Shown: piece after piece, positions 20,312 to 28,947 of the stretch
How positions within the stretch are numbered: position 1 is the first letter of the stretch
Layout: each line of letters starts with the position of its first letter
Source: Clostridium vincentii
GTDB taxonomy: Bacteria; Bacillota; Clostridia; Clostridiales; Clostridiaceae
DNA: 43,112 bases
Assembly (NCBI RefSeq): GCF_002995745.1
Contig: NZ_PVXQ01000030.1
Coordinates: 1 to 43,112 of the forward strand
Direction of reading: 5' to 3'
Notes under the pieces: generated by a model
The model's input: only the letters and a program-made list of their open reading frames with translations
What the model was told of the DNA's origin: nothing
The model's database searches: none
Position numbers and translations under genes: made by a program

Positions 20312-21463
20312 TTAAAAATGATATTTTATATTGTTAATTACATCAATCGTATAATCAATTTCTTCTTTAGTGTTAAAAAGACTTAAACTTAATCTAATAG
20401 TTCCTCTAGGATAAGTTCCAATTGATTTATGAGCTAATGGAGAACAATGTAATCCGGATCGGGTTTTAATTCCTTTAGAGTCTAAGAAAAAAGCTATCTC
20501 TGATGGATCGCAATCTTTATAATTAAAAGATAAACAAGAAGTGGAGTTTAAATTGTTAGGATCACCGTAAATAATTATACCATCAATGTTTTTAAGTCCA
20601 CATAGAAGCATATTTCTTAAATAAAGAATGTTTTCTTTTATTGAATCTACACCTAAATTATTAATATAATCTATACTAGAAATCAAGCCAATTATTCCAG
20701 GCATGTTTAATGTTCCAGATTCAAATTTATCAGGAAGAAATGTAGGCTGGTCTAGTGAATGAGATAGGCTTCCAGTGCCTCCACATATAATTGATAGGCA
20801 AATAGAATTAAGGGAATCGTCAATAATAAATCCACCAATACCTTGAGGCCCAAGCAAACTTTTATGACCTGTAAAAGCTATAGCATTAGCATGAATTTTA
20901 TTCATATCAATATCTATCACTCCAGCGGACTGAGCAGAGTCTATTATAAAGTAAATTTTAGCGTTAAAACATATTAAACCAATCTCTTCAATTTGTTGTA
21001 TTGATCCTGTAACATTAGAAGCATGAGATAAAATCACTAGTTTTGTGTTTGGTTTAATTAACTTCCTTATATCATCAGGACAGATAAACCCAAATTCATT
21101 TCCTTGAACAAGGTCTACCTCAACCCCTAAAGTTCTTTCACAATCCTTTAATGGCCTTAGAACAGAGTTGTGTTCCATTGTAGAGGAAATCACATGGTCT
21201 CCGGAAACTAATATTCCTTTAAGTAATATATTTAAAGACAGAGTAACGTTGTTTGTAAATATAACATTCTCAGCCTTAGAGAATTTAAAAAAATTAGCAA
21301 TGGTCTCTCGAGCAAGTAATAATTTTCTGTTACTATCGAGAGAATTAGAATAGTTTGCCCGATTAGCATTACCACCAACATTGATAAGATAATCATAGAT
21401 TGAATCGGCAACCACCTTGGGCTTGGGAAAAGTAGTACTAGCATTATCTAAATAAATATTCAT
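20312..21463 (-). CDS. Cysteine desulfurase-like class V aminotransferase
   Basis: This 383-residue PLP enzyme has the pattern YLDNASTTFPKP, the cofactor His-Lys in FTGHKSLLGPQGIGG, and the catalytic-loop cysteine in RSGLHCSPLAH. It resembles the EF2568-type subgroup of cysteine desulfurases rather than the NifS/IscS of Fe-S assembly. That subgroup is often linked with selenium-dependent enzymes. It is divergent from a DUF3343 gene, which fits sulfur or selenium trafficking. Its true substrate is not visible. Confidence 0.85.
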   Translation of the reverse strand: MNIYLDNASTTFPKPKVVADSIYDYLINVGGNANRANYSNSLDSNRKLLLARETIANFFKFSKAENVIFTNNVTLSLNILLKGILVSGDHVISSTMEHNSVLRPLKDCERTLGVEVDLVQGNEFGFICPDDIRKLIKPNTKLVILSHASNVTGSIQQIEEIGLICFNAKIYFIIDSAQSAGVIDIDMNKIHANAIAFTGHKSLLGPQGIGGFIIDDSLNSICLSIICGGTGSLSHSLDQPTFLPDKFESGTLNMPGIIGLISSIDYINNLGVDSIKENILYLRNMLLCGLKNIDGIIIYGDPNNLNSTSCLSFNYKDCDPSEIAFFLDSKGIKTRSGLHCSPLAHKSIGTYPRGTIRLSLSLFNTKEEIDYTIDVINNIKYHF

Positions 21464-21579
21464 AAATACACCTCTATAATTTAATAGTATATAACAATTA
21501 ACTCTATTTTAAATAATAGTATATTTTACATAAATGAGAAAGTATTATGTACATCTATATAAATTTTAGCAAACTAATT

Positions 21580-21607
21580 TTTACATAGATAAAAAAACAT
21601 ATATAAT
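21580..21607 (+). promoter_or_regulatory. Promoter of the DUF3343 - mscS - DUF951 unit
   Basis: TTTACA (21580-21585) and TATAAT (21602-21607) are separated by 16 nt, 30 nt upstream of the DUF3343 start. The remaining divergent gap (21464-21579) is AT-rich with no other clear site. Confidence 0.7.
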
Positions 21608-21637
21608 AGAAATCAAAACCAGGCTTAGGAGGAAATT

Positions 21638-21886
21638 ATGAAATATTATATTATTGTATATAAAAACACCTTGAATGCAATGCAAGCAGAAAAGGTGTTA
21701 AATGAAAAAAAATATCATTTCAAGATAATGCCTACACCAACGTCGATAACTCAAAGCTGTGGAATATGTACAAGATTCCAAAGTAAAGATGAGATAGAGA
21801 AAATAATTAATGAAGATATAATAATATATAAAAATATTTATTATAGAAATAGTGAAGGATATAAATTAATTAAAGAGGGAGAATAA
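21638..21886 (+). CDS. DUF3343 family protein (putative Se/S carrier-like)
   Basis: This 82-residue protein matches DUF3343: YYIIVYKNTLNAMQAEKVL, then PTPTSITQSCGICTRF with a Cys-Gly-Ile-Cys pair. The family is proposed to carry sulfur or selenium and often lies near YedF or cysteine desulfurases; here one faces it across the promoter region. GGAGGAA precedes the ATG. Confidence 0.8.
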   Translation: MKYYIIVYKNTLNAMQAEKVLNEKKYHFKIMPTPTSITQSCGICTRFQSKDEIEKIINEDIIIYKNIYYRNSEGYKLIKEGE

Positions 21887-21887
21887 T

Positions 21888-22793
21888 ATGATTGAAAATA
21901 GTTTTTTAAATATAATAGAAGATGGTATTAATATAGGAAGTTTCACTTTAGAGCTGGATCAAATTAATACTATTTTAGATAATACTATTGTACAGAAAGT
22001 AATAAAAATAGTAATAACATTAATTGCAATATTAATTGTAATAAAATTAGGAAACTATATAATTGAGAAATTTATACAAAGGCAAATTAAAAGTAATGGA
22101 AAATTTTCTATGAATTTAAAAAAAGTTAATACAGTAGGAGCAGTATTAAGGAGTATATTAAAATATACTACTTACTTTATAGGTGGTTCTGCAATACTCT
22201 CAAATTTTTTTAATGGATTGACAGTAGGCGCGGCTGGTGTAGGTGGTGTAGCCATATTGGGTCTTGGAGCACAAAGCTTAATAAAAGATGTAATTAATGG
22301 GTTTTTTATATTATTTGAAGACCAATATGGGGTAGGAGACCATGTAACTTTGGGAAGTTTTGGAGGCATAGTTGAAAGTATTGGGATTAGGAGTACTGTA
22401 ATAAGAGGTTTTAATGGAGATGTTCATGTGATTACAAATGGATCTATAGTAGAGGTTACTAATCATTCAAGGGGCAACATAAGATTTCTTGTAGATATTC
22501 TTATTCCATATGAAGAGGATGCAGATAAAGCAATAAAAGCAATATCTAAGGTAACGGAAAAATTTAAAGATAAAAACGAAGCTGTAACAGATCCGGTGGA
22601 AATACTCGGAATAACTTCTTTAAATCAGTCCAGTGTAACCATAAGAGTAGTTGGAAAGAGTATGCCACTAACTCAATGGAGTATGGAAAATAAATTGAGA
22701 AAAGAAATAAAAGAAGCATTAGAAGCGGAAGGAATAAAAGCACCTTATCCTAAAACTGAGTTTATAAATAATTCCAAGGGGGAAGTATTATAG
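21888..22793 (+). CDS. Small-conductance mechanosensitive channel MscS family
   Basis: This 301-residue membrane protein has helices at about 36-60 and 87-107 and the pore helix about 112-145, with the small-residue pattern VGAAGVGGVAILGLGAQSLI. A beta domain (DQYGVGDHVTLGSFGGIVESIGIRST) and a C-terminal domain follow. It releases solutes during osmotic downshift. It begins one base after DUF3343 and overlaps the next gene by one base. Confidence 0.93.
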   Translation: MIENSFLNIIEDGINIGSFTLELDQINTILDNTIVQKVIKIVITLIAILIVIKLGNYIIEKFIQRQIKSNGKFSMNLKKVNTVGAVLRSILKYTTYFIGGSAILSNFFNGLTVGAAGVGGVAILGLGAQSLIKDVINGFFILFEDQYGVGDHVTLGSFGGIVESIGIRSTVIRGFNGDVHVITNGSIVEVTNHSRGNIRFLVDILIPYEEDADKAIKAISKVTEKFKDKNEAVTDPVEILGITSLNQSSVTIRVVGKSMPLTQWSMENKLRKEIKEALEAEGIKAPYPKTEFINNSKGEVL

Positions 22794-22984
22794 TGGTAGA
22801 GAGATTTGATTTAGGTAATATAGTAGAGATGAAAAAAAAACATCCTTGCGGAAGTTATAATTTTGAAGTCATAAGATTAGGAGCAGATATCAAAATTAAA
22901 TGCACTGGGTGTGGAAGGATAGTTATGATTCCAAGGGCAAAATTTCTTAAAGGAGCTAAAAAAATAATTAAAAGTGAAGAATAA
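22793..22984 (+). CDS. DUF951 family protein
   Basis: This 63-residue protein matches DUF951: FDLGNIVEMKKKHPCGSYNFEVIRLGADIKIKCTGCGRIVMIPR. Its Cys-Gly and CxxC residues suggest metal binding. Function is unknown. The GTG start overlaps the mscS stop (TAGTG), implying coupled translation. It commonly lies before rpsF in Clostridium. Confidence 0.88.
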   Translation: MVERFDLGNIVEMKKKHPCGSYNFEVIRLGADIKIKCTGCGRIVMIPRAKFLKGAKKIIKSEE

Positions 22985-22995
22985 ATAAATAATAC

Positions 22996-23024
22996 TTGAA
23001 AAATAGAGAGGAAGATGATAGAAT
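22996..23024 (+). promoter_or_regulatory. rpsF operon promoter
   Basis: TTGAAA (22996-23001) and TAGAAT (23019-23024) with a 17-nt spacer lie about 65 nt upstream of rpsF and just before the S6:S18 leader fold. Confidence 0.7.
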
Positions 23025-23036
23025 AATATATTGTAA

Positions 23037-23074
23037 TCCCTGCTGTGTAAAGCATAGCCGTTAGTCCGGGGGGA
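23037..23074 (+). ncRNA. S6:S18-binding leader RNA of rpsF
   Basis: The leader folds as an outer stem TCCCT / GGGGA, an inner stem GCTGTG / CATAGC with a 5-nt loop, and two unpaired CCG trinucleotides on the 3' side (23058-23060 and 23066-23068). This agrees with the known leader through which the S6:S18 complex represses its own operon by a bulged CCG. The Shine-Dalgarno GGAGGAGG overlaps the end of the outer stem. Confidence 0.7.
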
Positions 23075-23087
23075 GGAGGTGAATTAG

Positions 23088-23375
23088 ATGAGAAAGTACG
23101 AAACTATATTCATACAAAGCCCATCATTCGATGAAGAAACTGTTAAAGTTAACATCGAAAAGTTTAAGGGTGTAATAGAAAATGGTGGCGCAACTATTGA
23201 AAATGTTGATTTTTGGGGTAAGAGAAAACTTGCTTATGAAATCAAAAAGGTAAGTGAAGGTTATTATACTTTAATACATTTCACTTCTGGTCCAGAATTA
23301 CCAAAAGAATTAGATAGAATATTTAGAATTACTGATGGAATTTTAAGACACATAATTGTTAAAGAAGAAGCGTAA
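23088..23375 (+). CDS. rpsF: 30S ribosomal protein S6
   Basis: This 95-residue protein has the S6 pattern MRKYETIFIQSPSFDEETVK, ENVDFWGKRKLAYEIKKVSEGYYTLIHF and ITDGILRHIIVK. It is the first gene of rpsF-ssb-rpsR, with a strong GGAGGAGGTG ribosome site. Confidence 0.97.
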   Translation: MRKYETIFIQSPSFDEETVKVNIEKFKGVIENGGATIENVDFWGKRKLAYEIKKVSEGYYTLIHFTSGPELPKELDRIFRITDGILRHIIVKEEA

Positions 23376-23390
23376 GATGGAGGTATTGTA

Positions 23391-23843
23391 ATGAATAAGG
23401 TTGTTCTTATAGGCAGACTTACAAAGGATCCAGAATTAAGATTTGCTGCAGGAAGTGGAAATGCTGTTAGCAGATTCTCACTTGCTGTAACTAGACAATT
23501 CAAAAAAGAAGAAACAGATTTTATTAATTGCGTAGCATTTGGTAAAACTGCAGAAACAATATCACAATACTTAACAAAAGGGAGTCAAATGGCTCTTACT
23601 GGAAACATTAGAACTGGTAGCTATGATGCTAAAGATGGAACAAAGAGATATACAACAGATGTTGCTGTAGATAGCTTTGAGTTCATAGGTTCTAGAGGTG
23701 GACGGGATAACGCTGATTCATTTAATGGTGGACATAATAATTCAGATTCTAATTATTCAGCTGAGCCAAAGAAGGATTCCTTCAATGGTGGAAGTTTCAA
23801 TGATGACATAACTCCTGTAGATGACGGAGATATGCCATTTTAA
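23391..23843 (+). CDS. ssb: Single-stranded DNA-binding protein
   Basis: This 150-residue protein has an OB fold (MNKVVLIGRLTKDPELRFAA... FINCVAFGKTAETISQYL), a Gly/Asn/Ser-rich linker, and the acidic partner-binding tip DDGDMPF. It coats single-stranded DNA in replication and repair. Standard position between rpsF and rpsR. Confidence 0.97.
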   Translation: MNKVVLIGRLTKDPELRFAAGSGNAVSRFSLAVTRQFKKEETDFINCVAFGKTAETISQYLTKGSQMALTGNIRTGSYDAKDGTKRYTTDVAVDSFEFIGSRGGRDNADSFNGGHNNSDSNYSAEPKKDSFNGGSFNDDITPVDDGDMPF

Positions 23844-23870
23844 AAAATTCAAGGTAAGGAGGAAAATGTA

Positions 23871-24116
23871 GTGAGAGATGCAAGAAGACCAGGCGGTAAA
23901 ATGAGAAGAGCAAGAAAGAAAGTATGTGCTTTCTGTTCAGATAAAGTTGAAACTATAGATTATAAAGATGTTTCTAAGCTAAGGAAGTATGTTACTGAAA
24001 AAGGTAAGATATTACCAAGAAGAGTTTCTGGGGCATGCGCTAAGCACCAAAGAAAACTAACTTTAGCAATTAAGAGATCAAGAAACATAGCACTATTACC
24101 ATTCACAACTGATTAG
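23871..24116 (+). CDS. rpsR: 30S ribosomal protein S18
   Basis: This 81-residue protein has the S18 core [24 protein letters not shown] and ends ALLPFTTD. It carries VCAFC and a later GACAKH, so it is the Cys-rich type likely to bind zinc. The start is GTG after AAGGAGGAAAATGTA; the nearby ATG reads into an immediate stop. Confidence 0.96.
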   Translation: MRDARRPGGKMRRARKKVCAFCSDKVETIDYKDVSKLRKYVTEKGKILPRRVSGACAKHQRKLTLAIKRSRNIALLPFTTD

Positions 24117-24124
24117 AAAATATG

Positions 24125-24152
24125 AACCTCTGATATATATCAGAGGTTTTTT
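24125..24152 (+). terminator. rpsR terminator
   Basis: A 10-bp stem AACCTCTGAT / ATCAGAGGTT (24125-24134, 24139-24148) with a 4-nt loop is followed by a T-run. It lies 8 nt after the rpsR stop. Confidence 0.9.
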
Positions 24153-24206
24153 AATATATTAAAATATATTAATTTACAGTATATGTAATAATATCAAGAA
24201 CTATTC

Positions 24207-24235
24207 TTGCAATAGTGTATAAAAATAACTACAAT
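24207..24235 (+). promoter_or_regulatory. Promoter of the mazG-like - gdpP - rplI unit, overlapped by an inverted repeat
   Basis: TTGCAA (24207-24212) and TACAAT (24230-24235) are 17 nt apart. The inverted repeat CAAGAActaTTCTTG (24195-24209) overlaps the -35 and could be an operator. Confidence 0.6.
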
Positions 24236-24266
24236 ATATATACAAGGCAAAATAGGAGTGAATATA

Positions 24267-24587
24267 ATGAAACGTAGGGAACTTAACATAATGGAAAATG
24301 TTAAAATGATAGAAAATTTAAAAGCTCAGTTACTTTGTATTATTGGAGAATTTTTTAGATTATTGACCAAGGGTACCAATGTAGCTCAAGATGCAATTTT
24401 AGAATGCATTTCCGGGGCAGTAATAATACTTTATTTATTAGGTAGAAAGTTAGGATATTCTTTGCCAGAAATAGACCATACTATGAAGACTAAGTTGGAT
24501 ATGGGGATAAGAGCAGAAGACCAAATTGAAAAAGAAGGAAAAAGTCTTAGTGAATTAAAAAATTATATAGGTAATAGAAAAGAGTAG
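24267..24587 (+). CDS. MazG-like family protein
   Basis: This 106-residue protein is of a clostridial MazG-like type: ELNIMENVKMIENLKAQLLCIIGEFFRLLTKG... ISGAVIILYLLGRKLGYS. MazG proteins hydrolyse nucleoside triphosphates, but this short form lacks an obvious complete EExxE catalytic set, so activity is uncertain. The ATG at 24267 fits AGGAG eight nt upstream better than the GTG at 24258. Confidence 0.75.
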   Translation: MKRRELNIMENVKMIENLKAQLLCIIGEFFRLLTKGTNVAQDAILECISGAVIILYLLGRKLGYSLPEIDHTMKTKLDMGIRAEDQIEKEGKSLSELKNYIGNRKE

Positions 24588-24610
24588 CAAAATACTCAGG
24601 AGGCTATCAT

Positions 24611-26554
24611 ATGAAAAATCTTAAAACAATTCATCCATATCTAATACAACTGCTCTTAGTAGTTATATCTATAATGTGCTTTTATTTTGAATATTTACCC
24701 CTGGGAGTAGTAATATTAACTATATACTTAGTATATAATCTCTATTTGCTAATTAAATATAAAAAAAGAGATATGGATACTGACAGATTAATCAAGGATA
24801 TTGATGAAGGAATATCAGAAAATTTTTGCAGTATAGGTATGCCGGTTGTTTTAATAAAGGATACAGGAGATATTGCATGGCATAATGAAAAATTTAAAGA
24901 ACTACAAAAAGATGAGGACATAATAGGTAAAAATATAGTAAGCATTATAAGAGGGTTAAATATAGATAAAAAATTAAAGTATAGAGATTCCTCACATCAA
25001 AGAATAAGACATAATGCAATATTATATGATGTATTTAGTAGTAAGATAGAACAAAGAAAAGAAAAATTCCAACTTATATATTTTAGTGACATAACAGAAT
25101 TAGTTGGCTTAGAAAATATAGAAGAAAGTGTAGTCTTAATAGAAGTAGACAATCTTAGTGAGGCCTTAGACACAACAGAAGAGGAGAATAAACCTTTAGT
25201 AGTAGCAGAGGTAGAGCGTGCAATAAATGCTTATGCTCACAAACTTCGTGCTATGATAAAAAAATATGATACTAATAAATTTGTTTTATCAGTACAGGAT
25301 AAATATATTCAAGAAGAGATTGAAAAAAAATTCAATATACTAGATGATATATCTAAAATTAATAAAGGAAATAAGCTTGAGTTAACATTAAGTATAGGCG
25401 TAGGACGCGGTGGAGTATCACCTAATGAGAATGATAGTTTTGCTGTAGTTGCTAAGGAGCTTGCCCTAGGACGAGGTGGAGATCAGGTTGTTGTGAAAAA
25501 AAATGAAGATATAAAATTCTTTGGTGGAAATACTAAGGAAATAGAGAAGAGAACAAGAGTAAGGGCAAGAGTTGTTTCCCACGCTTTAAAGGAATTAATA
25601 TATGAAAGTAGTAAGGTCTATATTATAGGGCATACAAATCCTGATATGGACTGTTTTGGTTCAGCTGTTGCTTTATCATCCATAGTTAAGCAATTAGGTA
25701 AAGACTGTAATATTATTTTAAATAAGGATACTAATGCTATACAATATTTTTTAGATAGATTAAAATCTAATGAGGGATATGATGGAAGGTTTATATCTGT
25801 AGAGGAAGCCTATGAAAATCTAGATGATGAAACATTAGTTATAGTTGTGGATGTTCATAATAAAAGCTATATCAGCAATACTGAGTTTGTTGAAAAGGCT
25901 AAACGAAAAGTAATAATAGATCACCACAGAAGAAGTCCTGATATAATTGAAGGAACTATGTTAAATTATATTGAGGTATATGCATCATCAACAGCTGAGA
26001 TGATAACAGAAATAGTACAATATATAATGGATAAACCTAAGTTAGCTAAAGAAGAAGCCGAGGGTCTTTTAGCAGGAATAGTAATGGATACAAAAGGATT
26101 TTCATTTAAAACAGGTGTTAGAACATTTGATGCAGCCTCCTTCTTGAAAAATAAAGGAGCAGATACTATTGAAGTCAAAAAGATGTTTACAGATAATTTA
26201 CAGGATTATCTATTAATAGCAGAAACAATAAAATCTGCAAAGTTAGATAATGAAAATAATACTGCTATAGCCGTATGTCCAAATAACGTTGATACAGTAA
26301 TTGTAGCTAAATCGGCAGATGAATTACTTAATATATCAGGAATTTTTGCTGCTTTTGTGTTAGCTAATATAGATGGAGACATTTATATTAGTGGTAGATC
26401 TGTTGGAGATATAAATGTACAGATTGTACTCGAGGCCCTTGGTGGCGGAGGTCATATGAATATAGCAGGAACTAAGTTAATTGGTGTTACAATAGAAGAA
26501 GCATTAAGTAAATTGAAAGAGACTATGACAAAATATTTAAAGGTTGGTGAATAA
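24611..26554 (+). CDS. gdpP: Cyclic-di-AMP phosphodiesterase GdpP
   Basis: This 647-residue membrane enzyme degrades c-di-AMP. Two N-terminal helices (about 8-55) are followed by a PAS-like domain, a degenerate GGDEF domain (SIGVGRGG), and a DHH domain ([34 protein letters not shown]). A DHHA1 domain ([10 protein letters not shown]) closes it. It controls osmotic and wall homeostasis in Firmicutes. It precedes rplI by two bases, as in Bacillus. Confidence 0.95.
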   Translation: MKNLKTIHPYLIQLLLVVISIMCFYFEYLPLGVVILTIYLVYNLYLLIKYKKRDMDTDRLIKDIDEGISENFCSIGMPVVLIKDTGDIAWHNEKFKELQKDEDIIGKNIVSIIRGLNIDKKLKYRDSSHQRIRHNAILYDVFSSKIEQRKEKFQLIYFSDITELVGLENIEESVVLIEVDNLSEALDTTEEENKPLVVAEVERAINAYAHKLRAMIKKYDTNKFVLSVQDKYIQEEIEKKFNILDDISKINKGNKLELTLSIGVGRGGVSPNENDSFAVVAKELALGRGGDQVVVKKNEDIKFFGGNTKEIEKRTRVRARVVSHALKELIYESSKVYIIGHTNPDMDCFGSAVALSSIVKQLGKDCNIILNKDTNAIQYFLDRLKSNEGYDGRFISVEEAYENLDDETLVIVVDVHNKSYISNTEFVEKAKRKVIIDHHRRSPDIIEGTMLNYIEVYASSTAEMITEIVQYIMDKPKLAKEEAEGLLAGIVMDTKGFSFKTGVRTFDAASFLKNKGADTIEVKKMFTDNLQDYLLIAETIKSAKLDNENNTAIAVCPNNVDTVIVAKSADELLNISGIFAAFVLANIDGDIYISGRSVGDINVQIVLEALGGGGHMNIAGTKLIGVTIEEALSKLKETMTKYLKVGE

Positions 26555-26556
26555 CA

Positions 26557-27003
26557 ATGAAAGTAATTTTATTACAAGATGTTAAGACTATGGGTAAAAA
26601 AGGTGATGTTATAAAAACATCAGATGGATATGCGAGAAATTTTTTATTTCCAAGAAAATTAGCTCAGGAAGCTACAGATGTTAGCATGCACATATTAAAT
26701 AACAAAAATGAACATGAAAGAAAGCAAAAGCTTTTTGAATTAGAAGCAGCGCAAAAGTTAGCAGGAGAACTAAAGGGAAAAGAAGTAAAAATTACAAGTA
26801 AAACAGGTGAGAGTGGAAAGCTTTTTGGAGCTGTAACAAATAAAGATGTGGCGGAATTAATAAATGTTCAATATAAAGTTATAATAGATAAGAAAAAAAT
26901 TGTTATGGATACAATAAAAGTTGCAGGAACATATGAAATAGAAGTTAAGTTATACCCAAAGGTAGCAACTAAGATGAAAGTTATTATTGTGCCAGAAAAC
27001 TAA
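26557..27003 (+). CDS. rplI: 50S ribosomal protein L9
   Basis: This 148-residue protein has the N-terminal L9 signature [36 protein letters not shown], a long connecting helix and a C-terminal domain. It is tightly joined to gdpP. Confidence 0.97.
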   Translation: MKVILLQDVKTMGKKGDVIKTSDGYARNFLFPRKLAQEATDVSMHILNNKNEHERKQKLFELEAAQKLAGELKGKEVKITSKTGESGKLFGAVTNKDVAELINVQYKVIIDKKKIVMDTIKVAGTYEIEVKLYPKVATKMKVIIVPEN

Positions 27004-27015
27004 GGAGGAAAGACA

Positions 27016-28917
27016 TTGGATTTTAGTGAAGAAGAAAGACTTTTAAAGGGGATGCTAGCAGGTAATCTTTCTAAAGAAGTACAGATAAATGTATTATTTG
27101 ATATATTAGAAAATGTATTAGAAAAGGGTGCAGTTAGAGCTAGGACAGTAAAGTATAAACTTCAAAAATATGTAGGTTCTACTAATGTATGTGAAAGAAT
27201 ATACGCTTTAAATATGATTGCGTCTGATGGAAAAGGACTAGAAATAGTTCCAAAGGAAGAAGAGTTGGATAAGGTTTTAGAAGATACTGTTGATTGGATA
27301 TCTGAAAATATAGCTAGAAAATTTATCCAAAGCAAAATTGAATCCAAGGTAGAACAATCAATAGTAGAGAAGCAGGAAAAATATATTGATGATATAAGAC
27401 TATCTGTTATAAAAAAGCAAAGAGGTAGTGAAAATAATAAAACTAAGAAGAAATATGATGACTTAGTTGATTTAGATAACAAGATTACTAGTAAGAACAT
27501 AATGAGTCTTTTAAGACCAGAGGAATTATATGAAGTAGTTGGGCAAGAAAGGGCTATTAAGTCTCTTTTATCAAAGCTATCTTCACCTTATCCTCAACAT
27601 ATTATATTATATGGACCGCCAGGAGTAGGGAAGACAACTGCAGCAAGACTAGCTTTAAATGAGTCTAGGGCATTAGCATTTACGCCATTCAATAATGATT
27701 CTAAGTTTGTTGAAGTAGATGGAACAACTCTAAGATGGGATCCTAGAGAAATTACTAACCCATTATTAGGATCAGTACACGATCCAATATACCAAGGAAG
27801 TAAAAGGGACTTAGCTGATATCGGAGTTCCAGAGCCTAAGCCGGGATTGGTTACAGAAGCTCATGGTGGTATATTATTTATAGATGAAATTGGTGAGCTT
27901 GATAATATACTTCAAAATAAATTGTTAAAGGTTCTAGAGGATAAGAGGGTAGAATTTTCATCATCTTATTATGATCCAGATGATGAAAATACACCTAAAT
28001 ATATTAAATATCTTTTTGATAATGGAGCACCAGCTGATTTTGTATTAATTGGAGCTACTACTAGAGAGCCAGGAGATATAAATCCAGCTTTAAGATCAAG
28101 ATGTACAGAAGTGTTCTTTGAACCTTTATCTTCAGTGGATATCCAAGAGATAGTAGAGAACGCTGCTCAGAAGCTACAGGTTAAGCTAGAAGATGGAGTG
28201 GCTGAAATTATAGGCAGATATACTATAGAGGGTAGAAAGGCAGTTAATATATTAACAGATGCCTATGGATTTGCTCTATATAGTGAAAAAGCATCTAATG
28301 TTGAAGGCGTAGTAATAAAACTTAAAGATGTTGAAGAGGTTATTTCTATAGGAAGGTATACTCCTTTTGAAAGACAGGACAATGGAAATAAGTTTGAAGT
28401 AGGCCATGTTAATGGATTAGGAGTAAGTGGATTCTTAGGTTCTACAATTGAGATAGAAGCAGTGGTGTTTCCATCTAAAAAGAAGGGAGCCGGGACTGTA
28501 AGATTTAATGAAACTGCTGGTTCTATGGCGAAGGATTCTGTATTTAATGCAGCCTCAGTTATAAGAAAATTTACAGATAAGGATATTAAGGATTTTGATA
28601 TTCATGTAAATGTAATTGGTGGAGGGAAAATAGATGGACCTTCAGCAGGAGCTGCTATTACATTATGCTTAATCAGTGCTTTGTTAGATAAACCTTTAAG
28701 ACAAGATATAGCTATTACCGGGGAAATATCCTTAAGGGGAAATGTTAAACCTGTAGGTGGAATATTCGAAAAGGTATATGGGGCTAGAAGAAAAGGAATA
28801 AAATTAGTCCTAATTCCAAAGGATAATGAGAAAGAAATACCAACCGGATTAACTGATATTGAGGTAAGGGTAGTTAATAATATAGAAGAGTTAATGAAAA
28901 TAGTATTTCAAAAATAG
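27016..28917 (+). CDS. lonC: Lon-family ATP-dependent protease LonC
   Basis: This 633-residue protein lacks the Lon substrate-binding N-domain. It has an AAA+ module with Walker A GPPGVGKTTAARLA (Lys about 206) and Walker B GILFIDEIGELD, then a Lon protease domain with the Ser of GPSAGAA (about 542) and the Lys of GNVKPVGGIFEKV (about 578). It is typical of Clostridium between rplI and dnaB. The start is TTG after AAGGAGGAA. Confidence 0.92.
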   Translation: MDFSEEERLLKGMLAGNLSKEVQINVLFDILENVLEKGAVRARTVKYKLQKYVGSTNVCERIYALNMIASDGKGLEIVPKEEELDKVLEDTVDWISENIARKFIQSKIESKVEQSIVEKQEKYIDDIRLSVIKKQRGSENNKTKKKYDDLVDLDNKITSKNIMSLLRPEELYEVVGQERAIKSLLSKLSSPYPQHIILYGPPGVGKTTAARLALNESRALAFTPFNNDSKFVEVDGTTLRWDPREITNPLLGSVHDPIYQGSKRDLADIGVPEPKPGLVTEAHGGILFIDEIGELDNILQNKLLKVLEDKRVEFSSSYYDPDDENTPKYIKYLFDNGAPADFVLIGATTREPGDINPALRSRCTEVFFEPLSSVDIQEIVENAAQKLQVKLEDGVAEIIGRYTIEGRKAVNILTDAYGFALYSEKASNVEGVVIKLKDVEEVISIGRYTPFERQDNGNKFEVGHVNGLGVSGFLGSTIEIEAVVFPSKKKGAGTVRFNETAGSMAKDSVFNAASVIRKFTDKDIKDFDIHVNVIGGGKIDGPSAGAAITLCLISALLDKPLRQDIAITGEISLRGNVKPVGGIFEKVYGARRKGIKLVLIPKDNEKEIPTGLTDIEVRVVNNIEELMKIVFQK

Positions 28918-28947
28918 TATTTGAAAAATAGAAATGGAGGGGTACTT

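Noticed and set aside
24411..24424. ATTTCCGGGGCAGT as a Noc-binding site
   Set aside because: It matches the consensus at only 11 of 14 positions and breaks the palindrome.
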